Shown here piece after piece: positions 7,009-12,401 of a stretch of DNA of 12,401 nucleotides. Source of the stretch: Thalassiosira profunda (taxonomy: Eukaryota > Bacillariophyta > Thalassiosirophyceae > Thalassiosirales > Thalassiosiraceae). A model generated the notes under the pieces. The model was given only the letters and a program-made list of their open reading frames with translations. It was not told the origin of the DNA and searched no databases. The stretch spans positions 1-12,401 of the forward strand of contig JALLAP010001295.1 in the NCBI GenBank assembly GCA_036939355.1, in the 5' to 3' direction. The first letter of the stretch is position 1, and each line of letters starts with the position of its first letter. The translations under genes were made by a program, and so were the position numbers.

Positions 7009-8244
7009 TCAAGGATTGCCTGGAAGACCCGTCTCTGTGACAAAAGGGCCCGGCTGGATGGGTCCGAAATGGTTCAGAGGATACAGAACCCACTGTGCCG
7101 TGCCAAAGAGGTACTTTGACTTCAATGGGCCCCACACTCTCGAGTCGACGGAACGATATCCGTTGTCGCCCGCAACGAAGTAACATTCGCGGCCAAGCTT
7201 GCTGCTTTGCAATCTATCCCCACTCGTTTGCGAATTGCCGAATGTTATTGTTGGCGTCACTCGATTCCAGCTCTCGCCCGGAAATACGTCCGGCCGGGAG
7301 TACGCTCCCGTCTTGTCCACTCGATATGTGCAATCTTCGTCATCTGTACATTGCAATGTCACGTAGGGGTTGGAGTTTGATACGCCCACTCGATCTCCAG
7401 GAACTCCCACCACTCGTTTGAGGAATTGCTTCCCCTTGGTCGATTGAATGTTTACCTTTTCGTTAGCGGCCGCCCGGCCGATCTTCGAGTTGGCAATGGC
7501 CTCGTCCAACTCACTCGGAGGATTGAAGAAGACCACATCGTTTGCCTTGGGCTTTGTGAATATCGAACGCGTCACTAAGACCACATCTCCAGGCATTAGT
7601 GCAGGTTCCATACTTTCGCTGGGAACGCCCACTATTCTCACAATGGTTGCCAGTACCGCAGCAATGCTCAAGTAACTGCCAGCAAGCATCAGCGTTCCAA
7701 TTGCAGTGCCGGCCTCGTAAGTGGCCCTCGGCAACCACAGCGGTACCTCCGACACCGGCAGCGAAATGGGCCAATCCGATCGCTCCAGGTGAGGACGGAG
7801 CGGGTACGCCGGCTTCAGCGTGGCAACGCGCTCGTCGAGCAACCGTTCGCCCTCCTCCCCGCGCCCTTCCTCTATTTTGCAGATTTCATATTCCACGCCC
7901 GCGTACAAGCCGACTTGGGCGAGGTCCTGGCGCTTATCGAGATTGCCACAAAGCGGAACGACCACGTCGCCCACCTCCATCGTTGATCCGACATTGCGGG
8001 CGCGCGTGCCAAACCCGTCGGAGGCGGCCGTGCGCACGTTCGTAACGAATTTCGAGAGCAAACTCGGCTCCTGCGTCGAGGGGTCGATCTCTCTTTCGTT
8101 GCTTTCCGCCATCCGCGTTGGGCTGCGATTGCTGTGCGATGCACCGAGCGAGCTTCTCCGCCGCGAGGGCGCGAACGCCGATCCGGTGGGGAGGCACGGC
8201 GCTGCCAGGGCGAGCGCGGCGAGGAGGAAATGGCGCCTCGTCAT
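7009..8244 (-). CDS. Signal peptidase I, plastid/thylakoid type
   Basis: A 411-residue type I signal (leader) peptidase, expected to remove signal sequences from proteins crossing the thylakoid or an inner plastid-related membrane. I start it at the ATG at 8244 because this gives a textbook stramenopile presequence: MTRRHFLLAALALAA..., cleavage motif GSA|FAPSRRRSSL, then an Arg/Ser-rich transit peptide. A membrane helix lies at about 178-206. The catalytic boxes follow: SESMEPALMPGD with nucleophile Ser211, FLKRVVGVPGDRV with general base Lys276, and GDNGYRSVDSRVWGPL at 359-373. An additional hydrophilic segment of about 85 residues (88-172, EVGDVVVPLCG...VATLKPAYPL) sits between the transit peptide and the helix and is not a usual part of the family. 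Two Cys residues at 299 and 305 may form a loop. The frame is open for 55 codons upstream, and the start overlaps the stop of a candidate upstream gene as ATGA. Converges with oligopeptidase B. Confidence 0.95.
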   Translation of the reverse strand: MTRRHFLLAALALAAPCLPTGSAFAPSRRRSSLGASHSNRSPTRMAESNEREIDPSTQEPSLLSKFVTNVRTAASDGFGTRARNVGSTMEVGDVVVPLCGNLDKRQDLAQVGLYAGVEYEICKIEEGRGEEGERLLDERVATLKPAYPLRPHLERSDWPISLPVSEVPLWLPRATYEAGTAIGTLMLAGSYLSIAAVLATIVRIVGVPSESMEPALMPGDVVLVTRSIFTKPKANDVVFFNPPSELDEAIANSKIGRAAANEKVNIQSTKGKQFLKRVVGVPGDRVGVSNSNPYVTLQCTDDEDCTYRVDKTGAYSRPDVFPGESWNRVTPTITFGNSQTSGDRLQSSKLGRECYFVAGDNGYRSVDSRVWGPLKSKYLFGTAQWVLYPLNHFGPIQPGPFVTETGLPGNP

Positions 8245-8863
8245 TTTGAGCACAAGATGTGAGCGAGGGTCACGCCGAGGCGGCTGACCTCTTCGAACAA
8301 TCGAGGCAACTTCTTTGGTGGCACAACGGTGCTTTGGCTGTTTGGCTGGACGTCGACGCTGACGCTGACTCGATCGCGCCCCGTGCTCTCGGGCGGGGGG
8401 GCCGGGCAAGCGCCCGGCCCGCCGGGGGCAAACCCCCGGCCCTTCGCAACGAATTCCAAAACTACCCAGTCATCAATTGTGTTCGAGAAAGCGACAGTGC
8501 AAAAAAGATACCATCCTGTACGTCAGGATTTGTTTAGCACACGTCAGTGCTAAACAAATCGCCATTCTCAATAGATTGCAATTGCAAAATACCCCTCATT
8601 TACATCATTTGATAAAATTTGATTCTTCACCTAAAAGGTACTTACTTACCTTTATGCATTTCATCTAACGCTAGATTGATGCCCTTTGATTCGTCGCCAT
8701 CGATGCGCCCCGCTTTTTGTTCTTTGGCCTGCTGCTTTCGATTCTTTCGTTCCTTGCACCTGCACCCAAACCCACCACGTAAACCGGGGGTCTTCGCCGT
8801 CCTCGCCGCGGTTGATGCCACCACAAAATCCTCGACGGATTGATGGGAGTTGACAGCATTCAT
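8241..8863 (-). CDS. Candidate two-exon gene for an unrecognised basic protein (144 aa)
   Basis: I propose exon 1 at 8863-8650 and exon 2 at 8461-8241 on the minus strand. Exon 1 encodes 71 residues beginning MNAVNSHQSVEDFVVAS, with a Lys/Arg/Gln-rich stretch (FGCRCKERKNRKQQAKEQK), and runs into a perfect donor AAAG|GTAAGTAAG. The acceptor GACTGGGTAG|TTTT joins in phase 1 to an open frame whose last part (DVQPNSQSTVV, KKLPRLFEEVSRLGVTLAHIL) has a protein-like composition. The intervening 188-nt intron has a pyrimidine-rich stretch. Exon 2 contains the GC-rich palindromes, read as GRGFAPGGPGACPAPPPE. I do not recognise the family. Its TGA overlaps the ATG of the signal peptidase (ATGA, 8244-8241), which is unusual for a nuclear gene. 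Alternatively the whole interval is untranslated leader of the peptidase gene plus intergenic DNA. The donor is the strongest single piece of evidence. Confidence 0.4.
8399..8442. repeat. Two adjacent GC-rich palindromic units (20 and 22 nt)
   Basis: Unit 1 (8401-8420) is GCCGGG-CAAGCG-CCCGGCCC and unit 2 (8421-8442) is GCCGGG-GGCAAACC-CCCGGCCC. Each folds on itself: hairpin A has 9-bp perfect arms (8399-8407 with 8412-8420) and loop AAGC; hairpin B has 8-bp perfect arms (8421-8428 with 8433-8440) and loop CAAA. The units share their outer arms and differ in the centre, where the differences keep base pairing. No spacer separates them. Confidence 0.9.
8462..8649 (-). other. Putative intron of the candidate gene, containing a perfect inverted repeat (188 nt)
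   Basis: Begins GTAAGTAAGTACC on the minus strand and ends GATGACTGGGTAG. It is AT-richer than its flanks. It holds a 14-nt perfect inverted repeat (8527-8560). It is longer than the three other introns here (65-75 nt), which lowers confidence. The donor itself lies in a small hairpin, AAAGGTA/TACCTTT (about 8634-8653). Confidence 0.4.
8527..8560. repeat. Perfect 14-bp inverted repeat with 6-nt loop
   Basis: GATTTGTTTAGCAC (8527-8540), loop ACGTCA (8541-8546), and the exact reverse complement GTGCTAAACAAATC (8547-8560). The heptamer ACGTCAG occurs both just before the left arm (8520-8526) and in the loop (8541-8547). It may be a structured intron element, an operator-like site, or the remnant of a small palindromic insertion. 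Confidence 0.9.
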
Positions 8864-8970
8864 CTCTCCGCGCGGCGTCGTTGATTGGAGAAGCAGTGCG
8901 TGGCTGACAGCTCAAGCATGCCGAGGGAAGAGGAAGGTCGGCCACAAGGGAAGGCAACGATATCGCGGCG
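8864..8970. promoter_or_regulatory. Interval upstream of the oxygenase gene, divergent from the candidate minus-strand gene
   Basis: 107 bases between the candidate minus-strand ATG (8863) and the oxygenase ATG (8971). Mixed composition, no TATA, CCAAT or repeat that stands out. If the candidate gene is not real, the non-coding space between the signal peptidase and the oxygenase is 726 bases (8245-8970) and contains only the palindromes and the inverted repeat listed separately. Confidence 0.35.
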
Positions 8971-11046
8971 ATGATGCATTGCAAAACGCTGGACGACCAG
9001 GAAAACAGAGTGCCGTCCCAGGACTGGTCGATTGACGAGGACGGCGGCCACACAATGAAAGTCATGTCCCCCAACGCGGAGGTTCACCCGTCGGCAAGCA
9101 GCGGCGATGGCGGCTCGAAAAAGTTCGGCCCCTCGTCGTGGCTCACGGGGCTCGGCCTGGGCGCGGGGTCGCCCCCGCGGCTGAGGGACCTGAGCATCTC
9201 CTCCCCGGGAAGGGCCATCGCGGACGACATCCGCAACGACCAGGAGCTGCTCTTTGCAGACGACAAGCCTCCATCTCCATCGCTGCACGTGCCGGCATCA
9301 CAGCCCGCCAGCCGCCGGTCGAGCCTCACGAATAGCATCGGGCTGCCCGCGCACAGCCGTCGATCCAGCCTCTCCGGCAGCGTCGGGCTGCCGCGGCGCT
9401 CGTCGCAGCAGAAGATGAAGAACCTGCAGCAGGAGGTGGACATGGCGCTCGAATATTTCTCCATGGAGACGGAGCACGAGTTGGACGAGTGCGACGGGGA
9501 CGATTACCTGACGCACCGGGAGAAGTACATGCGGGTGGAGGACCGGGGGAGCTTTGGCAGAAGGCGGTCGACTGCGGATCCCGGGGAGTGCGACGAGAGC
9601 TTGCCCAGTGCGGCTCCCACCTCGATGGCCACTTCGGTCGTTACGGATTACGACACCGAGTACAGCGAGTTTCAGTGCCCGACCAAATTTCACTCGTCGT
9701 CGGAGCAATCGTCGTCAATATCGGAGCCCAAAACGCCACGAATGTCAGGCGCCAATGGACTTGCAGAATCGAGCATGGGAGGGCTGTCGCTGAAGCACAA
9801 GACCAAGTCGATCCTCTCCCTCCCGTTATCTCTGCTGAAGAACTCGAACAGCTTGGGCAATTGTTTGGACGAAGAAGACGAGAAATTCGACGACGTAATC
9901 GCCCGGGAACTGAGCAGAATGTCCTTGGCGGAAGAGCAGGAGGAGGGCAGGAAACGACGTGTGCATTTCAACTCCAACCCGTCGCTGAGGAACGCGATGG
10001 AGCCGTTTCTAGCCGTTGCACGTAAGTATTCGCTGGGATGTCCACATCTTGTGCTCATTACTTTAGTTGGCTCATCAATTACACTTGCTATCGCAGGTAT
10101 CGGAAGAGAAGAAAAGAGGCAAGAAGTCTTTGACACTCTGGACAAGGTGATGTTGCCCCAGGAGCCGCACAAGGCTGCCATCCGCCGGGCCTCGATGGGG
10201 TCGGATTACGGCACCCACATTGGCAGCACGTACGGGGTCCCTTACCCAGCCCTGCGGAGCGAATCCTCCTTTCTGTACGACGTGGAATCCTTCCCTCTCG
10301 GCGAGGTCCTGGCCGAGACGCTCGGGGTGGACGACCTCTCCAAGATTCACATCGACAACCCCCTCGTCAAGGACAAGGCCCGCCTCATGGCGCCCCTCCA
10401 AAACCGGAGCCGGCGACGAAAGTTTCATCAGTGCTTCGACTCCTTCGTCACCTCCCAGGTCATACCCCTCCTTCACTCCCAGGCCCTGTCGAATGGCGTC
10501 TTCTACACCAACCGCCACCAGCTCCAGAGAGGCCGGCCCCAGGGCATCGTGTACCGGTACCAGGCCTTCCCGTCGATCAACATCGTCCGTCCTGGAGAAT
10601 GCACGGCCGACCCGCACTGCGACATGGCCCAGGGCCATACTATCGGCAACATCAGCTACCACATTCCCCTGACGGCCACATATGGAACCAACGCCCTCTA
10701 CACCGAGAGCCGTCCGGGACGAGAGGACTGGCACCCCTTGGCCACCTCCTCCCCCGGCTTGGGCTTCCAGTTTGACGGCGCCCGCTGCATTCACTTTGGA
10801 TTGAGGAACGACACCGAGATAACTCGCGTGAGCCTCACCTTTCGCATTGCCATTGCGCGCGTCCCGTGCGGCGAGGTGGCGTACGACCCGGACGACCAGC
10901 TGTGCTGCCCGGAGCTGCTGCGAGACGACTTTGCCACGGATGGGTTCTACGACGAGGTAGTGGTGAATGTGGGAGACGTCCCGAGGTCGTTTATGCCCGG
11001 ACCGGTGGCGGTCAAGCGGAGGGGTGGCATTTCGGTGGTTGGTTGA
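8971..11046 (+). CDS. StrG-like Fe(II)/2-oxoglutarate-dependent oxygenase with long Ser/Arg-rich N-terminus, two exons
   Basis: Exons 8971-10021 and 10097-11046 give 666 residues. The C-terminal third resembles StrG-type non-haem iron oxygenases: iron ligands His524 and Asp526 (DPHCDMAQGH) and His583 (CIHFG), with Arg594 (NDTEITRVSLTFR) placed to bind 2-oxoglutarate; the segment between them (NISYHIPLTATYGTN, YTESRPG, FQFDGAR) matches the family layout. The substrate cannot be told. The first 350 residues look disordered, rich in Ser, Arg, Asp and Glu. They contain an imperfect two-copy repeat of about 15 residues (SRRSSLTNSIGLP and SRRSSLSGSVGLP), several RRxS/T sequences (RRSS, RRST, RRAS) of the basophilic-kinase type, and RRVHF at about 329-333, which fits the RVxF docking motif for protein phosphatase 1. 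Start is the first of two adjacent ATGs. Neither a signal peptide nor an ASAFAP site is present, so a cytosolic or nuclear place is more likely. Confidence 0.82.
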   Translation: MMHCKTLDDQENRVPSQDWSIDEDGGHTMKVMSPNAEVHPSASSGDGGSKKFGPSSWLTGLGLGAGSPPRLRDLSISSPGRAIADDIRNDQELLFADDKPPSPSLHVPASQPASRRSSLTNSIGLPAHSRRSSLSGSVGLPRRSSQQKMKNLQQEVDMALEYFSMETEHELDECDGDDYLTHREKYMRVEDRGSFGRRRSTADPGECDESLPSAAPTSMATSVVTDYDTEYSEFQCPTKFHSSSEQSSSISEPKTPRMSGANGLAESSMGGLSLKHKTKSILSLPLSLLKNSNSLGNCLDEEDEKFDDVIARELSRMSLAEEQEEGRKRRVHFNSNPSLRNAMEPFLAVARKYSLGCPHLVLITLVGSSITLAIAGIGREEKRQEVFDTLDKVMLPQEPHKAAIRRASMGSDYGTHIGSTYGVPYPALRSESSFLYDVESFPLGEVLAETLGVDDLSKIHIDNPLVKDKARLMAPLQNRSRRRKFHQCFDSFVTSQVIPLLHSQALSNGVFYTNRHQLQRGRPQGIVYRYQAFPSINIVRPGECTADPHCDMAQGHTIGNISYHIPLTATYGTNALYTESRPGREDWHPLATSSPGLGFQFDGARCIHFGLRNDTEITRVSLTFRIAIARVPCGEVAYDPDDQLCCPELLRDDFATDGFYDEVVVNVGDVPRSFMPGPVAVKRRGGISVVG
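10022..10096 (+). other. 75-nt intron of the oxygenase gene, length divisible by three and without stop
   Basis: Donor GCAC|GTAAGTATT and acceptor GCTATCGCAG|GTATCGG, phase 1, joining to AVA-R-IGREEKRQEVF. The intron is exactly 25 codons and has no in-frame stop, so retention leaves the frame intact and adds a strongly hydrophobic stretch (HLVLITLVGSSITLAIAG). The consensus donor and the sudden hydrophobicity inside a polar region argue that it is an intron. Confidence 0.85.
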
Positions 11047-11317
11047 GGGTCGTCGCGTATAGAGAAGAAAGAAGACCGATGCCAATCGCTACCCTGCACA
11101 GTGGGGGGAAGAGAGTATGGTGATATGTTGCTGCTTTGTCTCGCGTTGCACAAGTGTACTATCTGCGAGCTTATGTCTGCTAGCTGTGGTAAACTGCTAA
11201 ATCAACTTACGTTGCCCGTATCTGGTTTCGTTGTGCCAGCCTCTACCCTTTCAGTCGCATTAGGATGGCTTGCCTCTTCTACCCTTTCCTTTGTATTGTT
11301 CTCGACAAGTAAACGAT
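11047..11317. other. Region between the convergent oxygenase and Myb/SANT stops, with possible further Myb exon
   Basis: 271 bases. On the plus strand I see no polyadenylation hexamer and no convincing gene. On the minus strand, 11324-11211 is open for 38 codons in the frame one base off the Myb frame (contains MNRLLVENNTKERVEEASH) and ends exactly at a consensus donor GGCAAC|GTAAGTTG (intron from 11210). A good pyrimidine-tract acceptor (CTTCCCCCCACTGTGCAG) lies further along at about 11095. The 11-mer TCTACCCTTTC occurs twice on the plus strand (11242-11252 and 11278-11288). Confidence 0.45.
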
Positions 11318-12046
11318 TCATGCCCATTTCCCTACACAGCTGGCAGTCTTCCCAGGCAACTTTGCTGCAATCTTCTCCCACACTGTGGACCGATTCGAGT
11401 CAGAAGAGATATCTTTTGCAACTTTGCTACTCCGTTCCGCAGCGCTCAAGTCATTGCAGTACTTCAGCATCAGCGAGTCCAACAATATGAGCTCGTGAAA
11501 GGACCAGGATGTCGCGCCTTCATCGCGTTGGCCCTCATTTTCAACTGGCATAGTATCCTTGGTCCTACCTCGCACCAACTCCTGAAAGTATGAATATGCA
11601 TGCACCTTCACATCCTCCGCCATCCACTTCAATTCGGAAGCCATGGCATCCCATGCCCCTGCAGAGTAACCGTGCTTTTCGAGGGATGCAATGAAGTGCT
11701 GACGTTTGGACTCAGGGGTATCTTCTGATGCACCTTCTTTGTGATGGGCCGCTGCCTGTTTACGCGAAGATGTTTCGTCGCCATCGCTCCCTCCTGATCC
11801 GATATTTTCCTCGCCGGCCGGCCCAGTCTTTCGATCGCCCCCGTCGATATCTCGTTGTTGGCGGTGGCCTACATCGTGTGACAGTGCGCTGTAGCAATCG
11901 GGTATCTCGACGTCAAACTCGACGGACGAACGGCGGGCGGGGCGCTTGCTTGTGCTGGCGGCGTCCACCGAGACAGATGATCGCCGGCGTCGCCGCGCCC
12001 TCCCTGGCGAACGGCTGCGCCTACAGGGCTGGCTGTCGGCGTCCAT
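11318..12046 (-). CDS. Myb/SANT-domain nuclear protein, C-terminus uncertain
   Basis: The uninterrupted frame encodes 242 residues. The N-terminus is very basic with Ser (SRSPGRARRRRRSSVS, RPARRSSVEF), fitting a nuclear localisation signal. A first helical region (about 113-158) has W132, MASELKW and EDVKVHAYSYFQEL, similar in shape to SHAQKYF-type Myb repeats. A second, clearer SANT/Myb repeat covers about 179-241: TSWSFHELILLDSLMLKY, then VWEKIAAKLPGKTASCVGKW with the spaced tryptophans. It is probably a DNA- or chromatin-binding regulator. The frame stops two residues after the final conserved Trp, before the last helix would normally end; the -1 frame continues with MNRLL, as a Myb repeat would, and leads to a splice donor. 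So the true protein may be longer, through a one-base error in the GGG run at 11323-11325 or another splice form. Start chosen at the ATG that opens the basic region. Confidence 0.75.
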   Translation of the reverse strand: MDADSQPCRRSRSPGRARRRRRSSVSVDAASTSKRPARRSSVEFDVEIPDCYSALSHDVGHRQQRDIDGGDRKTGPAGEENIGSGGSDGDETSSRKQAAAHHKEGASEDTPESKRQHFIASLEKHGYSAGAWDAMASELKWMAEDVKVHAYSYFQELVRGRTKDTMPVENEGQRDEGATSWSFHELILLDSLMLKYCNDLSAAERSSKVAKDISSDSNRSTVWEKIAAKLPGKTASCVGKWA

Positions 12047-12238
12047 GGTGCTCGGTGCTCACGGGGGTGGGGGGAGTTGGAGCTGCTTCCCTCACCAATG
12101 CGTCTGACCTTTTCCCGTTCCCGTGGTCTGACCTTCGCCCGCCCATCACCATTTTTCTCCCACAACAACAACCCTCCCCCGCCCGAGCTACGCAACCCCG
12201 ACCGCCAAACAGCCGCACGAATTGCAATAGAGTCCACG
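12047..12238. promoter_or_regulatory. Divergent promoter region between the Myb/SANT gene and the right-edge gene
   Basis: 192 bases between two divergent ATGs. It contains CCAAT at 12095-12099 and a repeated 10-mer GTCTGACCTT at 12102-12111 and 12126-12135 (24-bp offset). The plus strand is C-rich close to the right-hand gene. These are plausible binding sites but nothing is proven. Confidence 0.45.
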
Positions 12239-12401
12239 ATGAGCGCCGACGGCGATGCTGAGGTCCCGGCCGACATGACGCCCACCGAGCGGGAGCAATG
12301 GCTGCGCGATCGGGGTATCCAAATCGAGACGCCCAAAGATCGACGTGAGGCGGAGGCGGTCCTCTCGGGATCTGCGGAGGATCGGCCGCTGAGCATTGTC
12401 G
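12239..12401 (+). CDS. 5' end of an unidentified protein (partial)
   Basis: An ATG at 12239 opens a frame that continues past the window edge, giving 54 residues: acidic start MSADGDAEVPADM, then TPTEREQWLRDRGIQIETP, then a charged Arg/Glu-rich stretch. The TPTEREQWLRDRGI segment looks like an amphipathic helix of a folded domain. No signal peptide, so probably cytosolic or nuclear. I do not recognise the family. The open frame up to the edge, the divergent promoter and the CG-rich codon use all support a real gene. Confidence 0.6.
   Translation, partial: MSADGDAEVPADMTPTEREQWLRDRGIQIETPKDRREAEAVLSGSAEDRPLSIV

Noticed and set aside
6512..7186. 224-residue minus-strand frame between oligopeptidase B and the signal peptidase
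   Set aside because: It overlaps coding regions of both neighbours in the wrong frame, and both have clear catalytic motifs.
8399..8442. GC palindromes as bacterial-type intrinsic terminators
   Set aside because: No T run follows on either strand, and the window is eukaryotic with introns.
8391..8560. CRISPR-like or insertion-sequence structure formed by the repeats
   Set aside because: There are no regularly spaced direct repeats with unique spacers, no transposase, and no terminal repeats flanked by target duplications that I can find.
10075..11085. 336-residue open frame on the minus strand opposite the oxygenase
   Set aside because: It is the antisense shadow of a GC-rich coding region, with no recognisable motif, and the plus strand carries the conserved iron-binding residues.
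11101..11490. 129-residue plus-strand frame opposite the Myb/SANT C-terminus
   Set aside because: Low-complexity Ser/Leu/Cys composition and it lies opposite the conserved SANT helix; likely a shadow.
1..12401. A coordinated biosynthetic cluster or operon suggested by the StrG-like gene
   Set aside because: Genes alternate in strand, have unrelated functions and contain introns; no partner genes of an aminoglycoside pathway are present.

Overview
The window looks like nuclear DNA of a photosynthetic stramenopile (heterokont alga), most likely a diatom. Three kinds of evidence point there. First, the genes are eukaryotic: Dus1-type tRNA dihydrouridine synthase, cationic amino acid transporter, and a Myb/SANT protein. 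Second, the introns are short (65, 72 and 75 nt) with GT...AG borders, and genes are packed tightly on both strands. Third, three proteins begin with a signal peptide followed by an ASAFAP-like cleavage motif (GSA|FAP, STA|FGVP, CSA|WVAP), the signature of import into a secondary red-lineage plastid. I cannot name a species.

Layout, left to right: the 3' end of an unidentified + strand gene (stop at 83-85); a + strand Dus1-like synthase (366-2045); a - strand, three-exon cationic amino acid/APC transporter (4146-2042) whose stop codon overlaps the synthase stop; a divergent 229-bp promoter region with a perfect 14-bp tandem repeat; a + strand oligopeptidase B (4376 to 6940, or to 6993 if a one-base frame break near its end is an error); a - strand plastid/thylakoid-type signal peptidase I (8244-7009); a candidate, unrecognised two-exon - strand gene (8863-8241) whose last exon carries two back-to-back GC-rich palindromes and whose stop overlaps the peptidase start; a + strand StrG-like Fe(II)/2-oxoglutarate oxygenase with a long Ser/Arg-rich N-terminus and one in-frame intron (8971-11046); a - strand Myb/SANT protein with an unsettled C-terminus (12046-11318 or beyond); and the 5' end of a + strand gene (12239 onward).

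The genes alternate in strand and do not form an operon or an obvious pathway cluster. The common thread is the plastid: the signal peptidase, and by their presequences probably oligopeptidase B and the dihydrouridine synthase. The most useful points for follow-up are the overlapping gene ends (2042-2045 and 8241-8244), two separate one-base frame breaks at homopolymers near the 3' ends of otherwise good genes, the length-3n stopless intron of the oxygenase that would add a hydrophobic segment if retained, the paired palindromes at 8399-8442, and the hidden gene candidate. I see no mobile element with coding capacity, no CRISPR array, no tRNA or rRNA gene and no viral gene.
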